The position numbers and the translations under genes are program-made. Under the pieces are notes generated by a model. That model was not told the origin of the DNA. It worked only from the letters and a program-made list of their open reading frames with translations, and made no database searches. This document shows, one piece after another, positions 15,913 to 23,718 of a DNA stretch of 25,312 bases. Every line of letters starts with the position of its first letter. Within the stretch, counting starts at the first letter, position 1. The stretch covers positions 1 to 25,312 of the forward strand of contig DXZN01000025.1 of NCBI GenBank assembly GCA_019419645.1, in the 5' to 3' direction. The DNA is from Collinsella sp. (GTDB lineage Bacteria; Actinomycetota; Coriobacteriia; Coriobacteriales; Coriobacteriaceae).

Positions 15913-17226
15913 ATGAAGCTCACTATAGAATCGATGACCTACGGCGCCGACGGGCTGGCGCACGCCGACAACGGCAAGGCCGTCTTTGTGCAGGGCGCCG
16001 TGGCAGGCGACACCGTCGAGGCCGAGGTCGTACAGGACGGCAAGTCGTTCATGCGCGCCCGCACGACCGAGATTCTGGAGCCGAGCCCCGATCGCATTCA
16101 GCCTCCCTGCCCCTACGTGGGCATCTGCGGCGGCTGCTCGTGGGGCAATCTCTCACGCACGGCACAGCTTGCCGCCAAGGAGCAAAACCTGCGCTCCACG
16201 CTCGAGCGCATCGGCAAGTTCAGCCCTGAGCAAGTCGACGAGCTGGTGCAGCCCATCTGCCACACCAAGGACGACTGGGGCTACCGCAATAAAATCGAGC
16301 TCGAACCGACCATCGTCAACGGTCGCGTGCGCCTTGGCATGCACGGTGTCGACCCCAGCAAAATCGTGACCGTCGATGCGTGCCCGCTGTTCGATAAACG
16401 TTTTCCCAAGGCGCTCAAATCGGTCGTCGGCGCACTCAACTATCTAAGCGGCAGCCATGCCTTGGGACTCGAACGCGTGGGCATTCGTGCATCGCGCCGT
16501 ACCAAGGCACTCGAGGTCGCACTCTGGACGCCCACAGGCTCTTTTCCGCGCTCGCAGGTCTCCCGCGTGCTGGCGGACGCCGCTCATCCCACGAGCATCG
16601 TGCGCGTGATGAGCAAGGGCGAAAAGAAGGCCCGCCGTGTCTCCAAGGTCGAAATGCTCGCCGGAGAGGGCTCATGGACCGAGAATATCGCCGAGGGTCA
16701 GATGCGCTTGTCTGCCCCGTCTTTTTTCCAGGTCAACACCAAGGGTGCCGAGATTTTGATCGAGCTTGTCATGGAAGCGCTCGACCCGCAAGAAGACGAG
16801 CTTGCCGTGGACCTGTACTGCGGCGCCGGAACCTTTACCCTGCCGCTCGCCCGCCGCTGCGACTTCGTCGCCGCCGTCGAGGCCTACGGCCCGGCCGTGC
16901 GCGACCTGCGCCGTAACCTGGAGATCAACAAGCTTGATAACGTCGACGTCATTGGCGGAGACGCGGTGCGCGAGTTCCCCGACCAGGATGCCGACGTCTT
17001 GGTGGTCGACCCGCCGCGCGCAGGCCTCGCCCCCGAGGCGATCGACCTTATCGCCAGCACGAGTGCTCGCGATGTCGCCTACGTGAGCTGCGACCCGGCC
17101 ACCCTGGCGCGCGATCTCAAACGCTTTGTCGAAGAAGGCACCTTCTCCCCCGTCAAGATCACGCCAGTCGACCTGTTCCCGCAAACCTTCCACTGCGAGA
17201 CCGTCGTCCACCTTAGGCGCAACTAG
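15913..17226 (+). CDS. rlmD: 23S rRNA (uracil-5-)-methyltransferase, RlmD/RumA type
   Basis: A 437-residue SAM-dependent RNA m5U methyltransferase. An N-terminal TRAM domain (about 1-55) precedes the iron-sulfur cysteines C66, C72, C75 (PPCPYVGICGGC) and C157 (DACPLF). The SAM-binding motif is VDLYCGAGTFTLPLA, then VVDPPRAGL, and the catalytic nucleophile C393 in YVSCDPATLARDL; the Q motif SFFQVNT is present. The ATG at 15913 was chosen because it has GGCAGGGAT just upstream and starts the TRAM domain; a further in-frame ATG at 15877 has no ribosome site. Gram-positive relatives modify U747 and/or U1939 of 23S rRNA (RlmCD), so exact site specificity is open; tRNA-specific TrmA lacks the four-cysteine cluster. 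Confidence 0.9.
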   Translation: MKLTIESMTYGADGLAHADNGKAVFVQGAVAGDTVEAEVVQDGKSFMRARTTEILEPSPDRIQPPCPYVGICGGCSWGNLSRTAQLAAKEQNLRSTLERIGKFSPEQVDELVQPICHTKDDWGYRNKIELEPTIVNGRVRLGMHGVDPSKIVTVDACPLFDKRFPKALKSVVGALNYLSGSHALGLERVGIRASRRTKALEVALWTPTGSFPRSQVSRVLADAAHPTSIVRVMSKGEKKARRVSKVEMLAGEGSWTENIAEGQMRLSAPSFFQVNTKGAEILIELVMEALDPQEDELAVDLYCGAGTFTLPLARRCDFVAAVEAYGPAVRDLRRNLEINKLDNVDVIGGDAVREFPDQDADVLVVDPPRAGLAPEAIDLIASTSARDVAYVSCDPATLARDLKRFVEEGTFSPVKITPVDLFPQTFHCETVVHLRRN

Positions 17227-17332
17227 TCACTCAATCATTGCTCAGATAAATCATTGAGAAATCGAGCGTGGCAAGCGGAGGTCTTCGGGGTATAAGACGG
17301 CTAATTGTATGCCGCCTATGAAAGGAACCCTC

Positions 17333-17875
17333 ATGCCCAGCGTTGCCGTTCTCGCCGCCGATGGCTTTGAAACTATTGAATGCTTGACCATGGTCGATGT
17401 CATGCGTCGCGGCGGTGTGCGTGCCACGCTCGTCTCGATTATGCCCACACGTGAGGTCGTAAGCTCGCTGCAGATCCCCGTGACCTGCGATGCGCTCTTT
17501 GATGAGATCAACTTTGACGAGTACGACTGCGTCGTGCTGCCCGGCGGCTTGCCCGGTGCCACCAACCTGCGTGCCGATCAGCGCGTCTGCGACGTGGTCT
17601 GCAAGTTCGCCGCGACCAAGCACGTTGCCGCCATCTGCGCCGCCCCGTTTATCCTGGGCGAGCTCGACCTACTCGAGGGGTGCCACGCCACGTGCTTCCC
17701 TGGCTTTGAGAAAAGCTTCCCCGAAGGCGCCTATACCGGCGAGAAGGTTACGCAAGACGGCAACATCATCACCGCCAGCGGCATGGCCCAGTCGCTCCCC
17801 TTTGCGCTTGAGCTGCTGCGCACGCTCGCCGGCGACAAGGCCGTCGAGAAGGTCGCCGAGGGCATTCAGCTATGA
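17333..17875 (+). CDS. DJ-1/PfpI family protein
   Basis: A 180-residue single-domain protein of the DJ-1/ThiJ/PfpI superfamily. E13 (DGFETIE) and the nucleophile-elbow C102 (AAICAAPFILG) form the conserved glutamate-cysteine pair, and VVLPGGLPGATNL is the family's PGG loop. Members act as glyoxalases/deglycases, chaperones or proteases; which applies here cannot be read from sequence. The ATG at 17333 is preceded by GAAAGGAA at good distance; the ATGs at 17309 and 17318 are not. Its stop overlaps the maf start by 4 bp (ATGA), so both are translated as a coupled pair. Confidence 0.9.
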   Translation: MPSVAVLAADGFETIECLTMVDVMRRGGVRATLVSIMPTREVVSSLQIPVTCDALFDEINFDEYDCVVLPGGLPGATNLRADQRVCDVVCKFAATKHVAAICAAPFILGELDLLEGCHATCFPGFEKSFPEGAYTGEKVTQDGNIITASGMAQSLPFALELLRTLAGDKAVEKVAEGIQL

Positions 17876-18453
17876 TTTTGGCTTCGCAATCACCGCGCCG
17901 CATCGAGTTGATGCGCGAGGCAGGCTATGACATTCGCGTGATTCCCGCAGATATCGACGAAACGCCTTTTGATGGCGAGGCCCCGCTTACGCTCGTTGAA
18001 CGCTTAGCACGCGCCAAAGCCGCCGCCGTTGCCGCCGAGCATGCCGAGCCCAAAGAACTGACCGTCGCGGCCGATACTATTGTCACCTTCGATGGCAAGA
18101 TTCTGGGCAAGCCGGCAACCGAGGACGAGGCGCGCACCATGCTCCGCGAGCTTTCGGGCCGCACGCACCAGGTCGCAACCGGCGTCTGCATCGTTAAGGC
18201 AGGCGACACGGCCGCTCCGCATGCCGCCGAGAGCCTGTCGTTTGTCGATGTGACCGACGTGACGTTCTATGAGCTTACCGAAGAGCAGATCGAGCGCTAT
18301 GTTGCCTCCGGCGAACCCATGGACAAGGCCGGGGCCTACGGCATCCAAGGCACAGGCGGCCGCATGCTTGTGCACGATATTTCGGGTGACTTCTACAACG
18401 TGGTGGGCTTGCCCATCGCTCGCGTCGCACGCGCGATTCAAAAACTCTCGTAA
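17872..18453 (+). CDS. maf: Maf-family nucleotide pyrophosphatase
   Basis: A 193-residue Maf protein, which hydrolyses dTTP/UTP-type or modified nucleoside triphosphates to monophosphates (housecleaning) and was first linked to septum inhibition. Signatures are SQSPRR (5-10), AADTIV with D68, GRTHQVATGV, GEPMDKAGAYGIQG and GDFYNVVGLPI. The ATG at 17872 overlaps the upstream stop codon, so translation is coupled to the DJ-1/PfpI gene. Complete and of normal length. Confidence 0.95.
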   Translation: MILASQSPRRIELMREAGYDIRVIPADIDETPFDGEAPLTLVERLARAKAAAVAAEHAEPKELTVAADTIVTFDGKILGKPATEDEARTMLRELSGRTHQVATGVCIVKAGDTAAPHAAESLSFVDVTDVTFYELTEEQIERYVASGEPMDKAGAYGIQGTGGRMLVHDISGDFYNVVGLPIARVARAIQKLS

Positions 18454-18461
18454 TTGCATCT

Positions 18462-18484
18462 GGCGCTGGTTATCCCCCAGCGCC
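18462..18484 (+). terminator. Terminator-like hairpin after maf
   Basis: GGCGCTGG (18462-18469) pairs with CCAGCGCC (18477-18484), followed by TACAATTTT. It stands 9 bp after the maf stop and 70 bp before the peptidase gene. A second small hairpin, CCGGGC-ATAAG-GCCCGG (about 18516-18532), sits near the peptidase ribosome site. Confidence 0.6.
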
Positions 18485-18553
18485 TACAATTTTGCCGTAC
18501 CGTACGGATCCCGACCGGGCATAAGGCCCGGCGGAAAACCGATAGGAGAAAAC

Positions 18554-19555
18554 ATGGACACACTGCTCGAAGCCATCGATGTTTGCAATGTCGATGGCTT
18601 TTGCTTTGGCAACTATACGGACGAGGAGGCTGGCACCGGCTGCACCGTAATCGTGGCGCCCGAGGGTGCCACCGGTGGCGTTGACGTACGTGGTGGCGCC
18701 CCCGCTTCGCGTGAGACCGACCTGCTGCGTCCCGAAAACACCGTCGATAAGGTCCACGCCGTCTGCCTTTCGGGCGGATCGGCCTTTGGCCTCGAGGCTG
18801 CAAGCGGCGTGGCCCGCGAACTCGAGAGCCGCGGCATTGGTCTGCCCGTCGGCCCCACGCAGGTGCCCATCGTGTGCTCCAGCTGTATCTTCGACCTTGC
18901 CTTTGGCGACCCCACCGTTCGCCCCGACATTGAGGCCGGCATCGCCGCCGTGCGCGAGGCGCTCGACCACACCCCCACCAAGCTCGAACAGGGCAACGTA
19001 GGCGCCGGCACGGGCGCTACCGTGGGTAAGCTCATGGGCCCCGCCACCTGCATGAAGGCCGGCCTTGGCGCTGCCGCCGTGGCGCTCGGCCCCATCAAGG
19101 TGGGCGCCGTGGTCTCGGTCAACGCCTGCGGCAACGTTGTCGACCCCCTCACCGGCGAGTGGGTCGCCGGCATGCGCGCCTCAGCCGATAGCGACCAGAT
19201 CGTCGATATGGAACTCGCAGCCTTTGCCGCCGCCGGATCCATGCAGATGCCGCTCGACCGCACCAACACCACCATCAGCTGCATCGTCACCAACGTGGAA
19301 CTCACTAAGGCACAAGCCACCAAGGTCTCTCAGATGGCCGCAGACGCCTACGCACACGCCATCCGTCCCACGCACACCACCAACGATGGCGACACCATCT
19401 ACACCCTCGCCAGCGGCAAACTTGGCGCCCAGGCAAGCGCCGCCGTTCCCCTAGACCTGCTGGGCATGCTCGCCGTAAGGGCTTTGCAAACCGCCATCGT
19501 AAACGGAGCCAAAACCGCCAAAACCTCCCACGGCATCCCCGGCGCCGCAAAGTAA
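18554..19555 (+). CDS. P1-family (DmpA/NylC-like) self-processing peptidase
   Basis: A 333-residue P1/S58-family N-terminal nucleophile hydrolase. Family features are GTGCTVIVAPEGATGGVDVRGG near residues 27-48, SGGSAFGLEAASGV, and GNVGAGTGATVGKL. Members self-cleave to free a catalytic N-terminal residue; here N238-T239 in DRTNTTISCIVTN fits the Asn/Thr site of NylC-like members, rather than the Gly/Ser of DmpA. The ATG at 18554 follows AGGAGA; an open frame extends back into maf but has no start signal. There is no signal peptide, so it is probably cytosolic. Substrates may be N-terminal D- or beta-aminoacyl peptides or amides; not determinable here. Confidence 0.88.
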   Translation: MDTLLEAIDVCNVDGFCFGNYTDEEAGTGCTVIVAPEGATGGVDVRGGAPASRETDLLRPENTVDKVHAVCLSGGSAFGLEAASGVARELESRGIGLPVGPTQVPIVCSSCIFDLAFGDPTVRPDIEAGIAAVREALDHTPTKLEQGNVGAGTGATVGKLMGPATCMKAGLGAAAVALGPIKVGAVVSVNACGNVVDPLTGEWVAGMRASADSDQIVDMELAAFAAAGSMQMPLDRTNTTISCIVTNVELTKAQATKVSQMAADAYAHAIRPTHTTNDGDTIYTLASGKLGAQASAAVPLDLLGMLAVRALQTAIVNGAKTAKTSHGIPGAAK

Positions 19556-19567
19556 TCTCACTCGACC

Positions 19568-19696
19568 GTCGGTCGGAGGCGGGCGGGCATTACGTTTGCT
19601 GCTCTACAGTCCTATGCAAGACGAAGGCCACATTAAGTGGCCTTCTTTGCATGCGGAACTCGCGACAAACGTAATGCCCGCCCGCCTCCGACCGAC
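19568..19696. terminator. Nested long hairpin with a 31-bp perfect outer stem
   Basis: Bases 19568-19598 are the exact reverse complement of 19666-19696. The 67-base interior contains a second hairpin, GAAGGCCAC-ATTAA-GTGGCCTTC (19623-19645), followed by TTT, with ATGCAA/TTGCAT flanking pairs. The inner hairpin looks like an ordinary terminator for the peptidase gene; the outer stem encloses it. It lies between convergent genes. Confidence 0.7.
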
Positions 19697-19789
19697 TTCC
19701 AATCTAATTCTTTTCAGCCCAGGCCCCTGTGTACCGCGCGTCGAAGATCTTCAAATTCAAATAACCTGACAATCGATTCTTATAGCAGA

Positions 19790-19899
19790 GGCCCCTTGGC
19801 CTTTAGTTTGATACAAGTTCCGCACGAGCCGGAAAGCACTCAATGTGCTTTCCGTGCGAGCAGGACTGTTCGCAGTAGCAAACTAAAGGCCAAGGGGCC
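19790..19899. terminator. Nested long hairpin with a 21-bp perfect outer stem
   Basis: Bases 19790-19810 pair perfectly with 19879-19899. Inside, GGAAAGCAC-TCAAT-GTGCTTTCC (19831-19853) is extended by CGCAC/GTGCG. It lies 33 bp beyond the stop of the glycosyltransferase gene and probably ends that minus-strand transcript, though no T-run follows either arm. Its sequence is unrelated to the hairpin at 19568-19696 but the design is the same. Confidence 0.65.
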
Positions 19900-19931
19900 C
19901 AGTCAACCTATCAGCAGCGATTACTCAGCAG

Positions 19932-20963
19932 CTAGTTGAATTTGAAGATCTTTGAGGCAAGACGGTATAGGCCGAGTGTGGTTTTGTCTCCGGCACGACC
20001 GCGGAGGTTAGTGAAGAAGCCGACCACACCGTAACGTGCACGACGATACATACGCTCGTCATAGGCCTTCAAATCATTCCACAGCGTCTTTAGGCGCTCG
20101 TCGGCGCAATCTTCCTCGGAAAGCTTGGTCAACACCGAGCAGATCGCCATCATCATAGTGAAATAACCCATCATGTACGAGCGCAGACGCGACGACTCGA
20201 CATCGCTGTACAGGTGGTACGACTCCATCATGATACGCGTAACACGGAACTGCTGGTCCAGACGCTTGACCATCGTGGCCTCGTTGACGCTCTGGCCCTC
20301 GCGACCGATAAAGTAGCGATAGAGGTCGATGTCGGCGTAGTACATGGTCTTGCAACGCGGCAGCGGCACGTAGGCGTAGATGTTGTCCACATAGAACGTG
20401 TGCGGCGGCATGGGAAGGTTGGACTCGCGCAGCACATCCGTGCGATAGCACAGGCTGTGCATGAGCAGATTCTGGTCCAGGCGGAAATGGCCGATCTGGT
20501 CCCAGGTAAAGATCTTTTTTCGAGGCAGGGCAAACTTGTAACCAATGGCCGTATGCGTACCCTCGTAAACCTTCTCGTACACGTAGTTCGAGATAAACAG
20601 GTCAACGCGCTGGTCGCGCTCTTCAAAGCCGCGCAGAATCGACAGCATGGTCGAAAGGGCAGCGCCGTCAAGCCAGTCGTCCGAGTCGACAACCTTGTAG
20701 TAGGTGCCCTGCGCCTCGCGCAGACCCGAAAGGACGGCAATACCGTGGCCGCCATTCTCCTGGTGCACCGCGCGGATGATTCCAGGATAACGGGCCTCCC
20801 ACTCGTCGGCCTTGGCGGCCGTCTCATCCTTGGAGCCGTCGTCCACCACGATAATCTCGATATCGGTGGCATAATTGCTCCCCTCCAAGATGGAGGTGAT
20901 GCAATGGTCCATGTCCTTAGCGGCGTTATACGAGGGAATACCGAATGTTATGACTTTATGCAT
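19932..20963 (-). CDS. Family 2 glycosyltransferase
   Basis: A 343-residue GT-A fold glycosyltransferase. Residues 1-10 (MHKVITFGIP) start the fold; DDGS (41-44) and the metal-binding DSDD (93-96, KVVDSDDWLDG) are the sugar-nucleotide signatures; the C-terminal 150 residues are acceptor-side helices without clear membrane spans. The ATG at 20963 lies inside the last codons of glf (8-bp overlap), so it is translationally coupled; an ATG at 20981 is an alternative. Pairing with UDP-galactopyranose mutase suggests it builds a galactofuranose-containing glycan, but the donor and acceptor are not shown by the sequence. Confidence 0.88.
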   Translation of the reverse strand: MHKVITFGIPSYNAAKDMDHCITSILEGSNYATDIEIIVVDDGSKDETAAKADEWEARYPGIIRAVHQENGGHGIAVLSGLREAQGTYYKVVDSDDWLDGAALSTMLSILRGFEERDQRVDLFISNYVYEKVYEGTHTAIGYKFALPRKKIFTWDQIGHFRLDQNLLMHSLCYRTDVLRESNLPMPPHTFYVDNIYAYVPLPRCKTMYYADIDLYRYFIGREGQSVNEATMVKRLDQQFRVTRIMMESYHLYSDVESSRLRSYMMGYFTMMMAICSVLTKLSEEDCADERLKTLWNDLKAYDERMYRRARYGVVGFFTNLRGRAGDKTTLGLYRLASKIFKFN

Positions 20964-22158
20964 GGCAGGCGATAATCTCATCCGAAAGATCGAGGGCGGA
21001 GTTGGTCACGGCATCCATATCGTAGTAACGATACTCGGCCAGACGACCCACCGGGTGGAAGTTTGTCAGGTTCTGGACGCGCTCAAGATAGCGCTCATAG
21101 AGCTCACGGTTCTCGGGCTCAAGAATGGCGTAATACGGCGTCTCGCCCGAGCCGGGCGTATAGGCCTTGGAGTACTCCTTCATGATGGTGGTCTTGCCGG
21201 GCAAAACCTGACCGGTCATGTTCTTGAACTCGGTGATGCGCGTGTAATCCTCGCTCGTGGTGTAGTTGACGGTGCCCACGGGCTGGAACTGGTCCATATC
21301 GAGCGTCTCGAACTTCATGTCGAGCGTGCGGTACGGCAGCGCGCCCAGGTCGAGGTTGAACAGCTCATCGAGCGGACCGGTATAGACAATCTCGCCGCCG
21401 TAGACCTTGCCGTCGACCTTGACGGTTGTCTCGTCGATCTCGAAGAGATCGCGAGCATCCACGTCGCAGAACACATCAATCAGGTCGTGGTCGAGCATGT
21501 GCTCAAACAGCGCCGTGTAGCCATCCTGCGGCATACCCTGGAAGGGGGCCTGCGGGAAGTAACGGTCATCATCGCCCACAAAGACGGGAACGCGACCGGT
21601 GATCGAGGGATCGATCTGGTCGGGCGTCTGGCCCCACTGCTTCATGGTGTAATGCAAAAAGACGTTCTCGTAGACGTAATCGGCGACCTCGGCCAAGTCG
21701 GGGTCGTTCTTCTTACGCAGCTCCATAATGGGCACCTTGACATCCTTGCCAAAGGTCTCCACGAGCTTCTGATACAGCTCCTCGCCGCGCTCATCACCAA
21801 AGGCGAGCTTGAGACTCGCATGGTTGAAGGGCACGGGCATAAGGGTACCGTTGATGTTGGCGAGCACCTTGTGCTGATAATCCGTCCACTTGGTAAAGCG
21901 CGACAGGAAATTGTGCACGCGCTCGTTAAAGGTGTGATAGATATGCGGACCGTACTCGTGGATCAGGATTCCGGCCTCGTCAGTGCAGTCATAGGCATTG
22001 CCCGCAATGTGGCTACGGCGCTCCAAAACGGCAACACGATAGCCGATAGTCTCGGCAAGACGGCGGGCGCAAACGGCACCGGCATATCCAGCACCGACGA
22101 CAATCATGTCGTACGCGCCGGCGTTAAAGCCTTCAGGCAGGCCTGAGGTAATCTGCAT
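20956..22158 (-). CDS. glf: UDP-galactopyranose mutase
   Basis: A 400-residue FAD-dependent mutase converting UDP-galactopyranose to UDP-galactofuranose for surface glycans. The FAD-binding GAGYAG is at 22-27, followed by VLERRSHIAGNAYD. HEYGPHIYHT, the WxxY-type segments KQWGQTP and RVPVFVGDDDRYFPQAPFQGMP, and EFKNMTGQ are Glf hallmarks. About 15 residues precede the usual N-terminus, but the ATG at 22158 has a very good AAGGAG. The glycosyltransferase gene follows with an 8-bp overlap. A minus-strand TATAAT at 22237-22242 is the probable -10. Confidence 0.95.
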   Translation of the reverse strand: MQITSGLPEGFNAGAYDMIVVGAGYAGAVCARRLAETIGYRVAVLERRSHIAGNAYDCTDEAGILIHEYGPHIYHTFNERVHNFLSRFTKWTDYQHKVLANINGTLMPVPFNHASLKLAFGDERGEELYQKLVETFGKDVKVPIMELRKKNDPDLAEVADYVYENVFLHYTMKQWGQTPDQIDPSITGRVPVFVGDDDRYFPQAPFQGMPQDGYTALFEHMLDHDLIDVFCDVDARDLFEIDETTVKVDGKVYGGEIVYTGPLDELFNLDLGALPYRTLDMKFETLDMDQFQPVGTVNYTTSEDYTRITEFKNMTGQVLPGKTTIMKEYSKAYTPGSGETPYYAILEPENRELYERYLERVQNLTNFHPVGRLAEYRYYDMDAVTNSALDLSDEIIACHA

Positions 22159-22201
22159 CGATACTCCTTGTCAAAAGCCACGGGCTCGTTAGCTGGGCTT
22201 T

Positions 22202-22220
22202 TCTCGAACATTCTTCGAGA
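22202..22220. promoter_or_regulatory. Perfect dyad TCTCGAA-N5-TTCGAGA upstream of glf
   Basis: Seven-base arms at 22202-22208 and 22214-22220. It would lie just downstream of the glf transcription start and upstream of the pta -10, so it could be an operator for either gene or a hairpin in the glf leader. It resembles a LexA box only partly (five-base instead of four-base spacing). Confidence 0.35.
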
Positions 22221-22236
22221 CATATTTATCAGAGCG

Positions 22237-22262
22237 ATTATAGCGCTAATGCGTCCTATAAT
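22237..22262. promoter_or_regulatory. Divergent -10 elements for glf and pta
   Basis: TATAAT occurs on the minus strand at 22237-22242 (toward glf) and on the plus strand at 22257-22262 (toward pta). The palindrome TAGCGCTA lies between them. Neither has a good -35 at 16-18 bp, and the two polymerases could not bind at once. Confidence 0.45.
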
Positions 22263-22317
22263 GAGCTTGCCACACAAGGAAAGCTCAAGCACAGCGGCGA
22301 ACATAATTGAAAGGTAG

Positions 22318-22338
22318 ACCCGCTAGCAGCGGGTTTAT
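22318..22338 (+). terminator. Attenuator-like hairpin in the pta leader
   Basis: ACCCGC-TAGCA-GCGGGT followed by TTATT stands between the pta -10 and its start codon at 22390. It resembles a small intrinsic terminator, so it may attenuate pta. No anti-terminator structure was identified. Confidence 0.35.
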
Positions 22339-22389
22339 TCGTGAACAGCCGGGTGCCTGGAGCTTAGCGAAACGCTTGTAAGGAGTAAC

Positions 22390-23370
22390 ATGAGCGATTT
22401 CCTAAACCGTATGAAGTCTGCCGCCAAGGCCGACCTTAAGACCATCGTCCTGCCCGAGGGCGAGGATCCGCGCACCATCGTCGCGGCCAACAAGATCATC
22501 GAGGAAGGCCTGGCCAACATCGTCATCCTGGGCGATCCCAACGAGATCAACGTCCCCGGCGCCACCGTCATCGATCCGCGCAACGCCGAGAAGCACGAGG
22601 AGTACGCGCAGAAGTTTGCCGAGCTCCGCGCCAAGAAGGGCGTTACCATCGAGCAGGCTCGAGCCCAGGTGATGGACGCCACCTACTTTGGCACCATGAT
22701 GGTCAAGATGGGCGATGCTGACGGCCTGGTCTCCGGCGCCTGCCACTCTACCGCCGACACCCTGCGCCCCGCGCTGCAGATCCTCAAGACCGCCCCGGGC
22801 ACCAAGCTGGTCTCGGCCTTCTTCGTGATGTGCACCGACACCCCGCAGTTCGGCACCGACGGCACGCTGATCTTCGCCGACTGCGGCCTCAACATCAACC
22901 CGTCCTCCGACGAACTCTCCGAGATCGCCATCGCCTCCGCTCACTCCTGGTCCACCTTCATGGGCAATGTTGAGCCGCACGTGGCCATGCTCTCCTACTC
23001 CACCATGGGCTCCGCTGGCGGCGAGGTCGCCAAGAAGGTCCAAGAGGCCGTGAAGTTCTGCAAGGAGAAGGCTCCCGAGCTCGCCATTGACGGCGACCTG
23101 CAGCTCGATGCCGCTATCGTCCCCACCGTCGCCCAGCTCAAGGCTCCCGGCTCCTCCGTTGCCGGCAAGGCCAACGTGCTCGTGTTCCCCGACCTCGAGG
23201 CCGGCAACATCGGCTACAAGCTGGTTCAGCGCTTCGCTGGCGCCGACGCTTACGGCCCCATCCTGCAGGGCATCGCCAAGCCGGTTAACGACCTTTCGCG
23301 CGGCTGCTCTGCCGACGACATCGTGGGTGTCGTAGCCATCACCGCCGTCCAGGCTCAGATGGCTGAGTAG
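22390..23370 (+). CDS. pta: Phosphate acetyltransferase
   Basis: A 326-residue single-domain PTA_PTB-family enzyme that interconverts acetyl-CoA and acetyl phosphate. Recognisable stretches are TIVLPEGEDPRTIVAANKII at the start, DADGLVSGACHSTADTLRPALQI, and the C-terminal KANVLVFPDLEAGNIGYKLVQRF and GPILQGIAKPVNDLSRGC. Pta rather than phosphate butyryltransferase is supported by length, these motifs and the nearby acetate kinases. The ATG at 22390 has AAGGAG 6 bases upstream. Unusually, it is convergent with ackA rather than in one operon with it. Confidence 0.95.
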   Translation: MSDFLNRMKSAAKADLKTIVLPEGEDPRTIVAANKIIEEGLANIVILGDPNEINVPGATVIDPRNAEKHEEYAQKFAELRAKKGVTIEQARAQVMDATYFGTMMVKMGDADGLVSGACHSTADTLRPALQILKTAPGTKLVSAFFVMCTDTPQFGTDGTLIFADCGLNINPSSDELSEIAIASAHSWSTFMGNVEPHVAMLSYSTMGSAGGEVAKKVQEAVKFCKEKAPELAIDGDLQLDAAIVPTVAQLKAPGSSVAGKANVLVFPDLEAGNIGYKLVQRFAGADAYGPILQGIAKPVNDLSRGCSADDIVGVVAITAVQAQMAE

Positions 23371-23385
23371 CGGACATAGCCCCTC

Positions 23386-23512
23386 GGGACCCTACAGGGT
23401 AAAGCTCTGAAAACGTCCTCGGACATGTCGGAAGCCCCCGCTGCGCACTACGTGCGGCGGGGGCTTCCTCCGTCCTGCGGAATGTTTTCAGAGCTTTACC
23501 CTCTAGGGTCCC
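23386..23512. terminator. Nested long hairpin with a 29-bp outer stem after pta
   Basis: Bases 23386-23414 pair with 23484-23512 with a single mismatch. After an imperfect section, GGAAGCCCCCGC (23430-23441) pairs with 23457-23468, closed by CGCAC-TAC-GTGCG. It starts 15 bp after the pta stop codon and likely ends or protects its mRNA. No clear T-run is present. Confidence 0.65.
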
Positions 23513-23660
23513 TGCCGCCACGTAGCAATCAGAGCATCTGGAGTGGACGGCGGCTTGGCTACGAGCTGGGGCTGAGGATCTGAATGGATGGGTGTCGTTG
23601 CTGGGAGCGCAGGCGTTACTGGTGATGATCACTTTGGGACTGGAATTTCCGCCTGCTAGC
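23513..23660. other. Gene-free spacer between pta and ackA ends
   Basis: No convincing gene. Interleaved complementary hexamers, GCCGCC (23514-23519) with GGCGGC (23549-23554) and CGTAGC (23521-23526) with GCTACG (23558-23563), could form an H-type pseudoknot, but this may be chance. Confidence 0.3.
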
Positions 23661-23696
23661 AAAAAGGCCTCCTGAGCTGCTGCTCAGGAGGCCTTT
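23661..23696 (-). terminator. Intrinsic terminator of ackA
   Basis: A perfect 15-bp stem, 23663-23677 with 23682-23696, and a TGCT loop, with a T-run on the minus strand. Its symmetry (AAAGGCC/GGCCTTT) lets it also back up pta termination. Confidence 0.9.
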
Positions 23697-23718
23697 CGTT
23701 CAATCGCAAGCGAACGCA

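Noticed and set aside
19568..19696. Miniature transposable element with 31-bp terminal repeats
   Set aside because: No target-site duplication, no second copy in the window, and the interior is a terminator-like hairpin.
23339..23662. 107-codon minus-strand open frame between ackA and pta
   Set aside because: Overlaps the pta end and the nested hairpin; composition gives no protein-like pattern.
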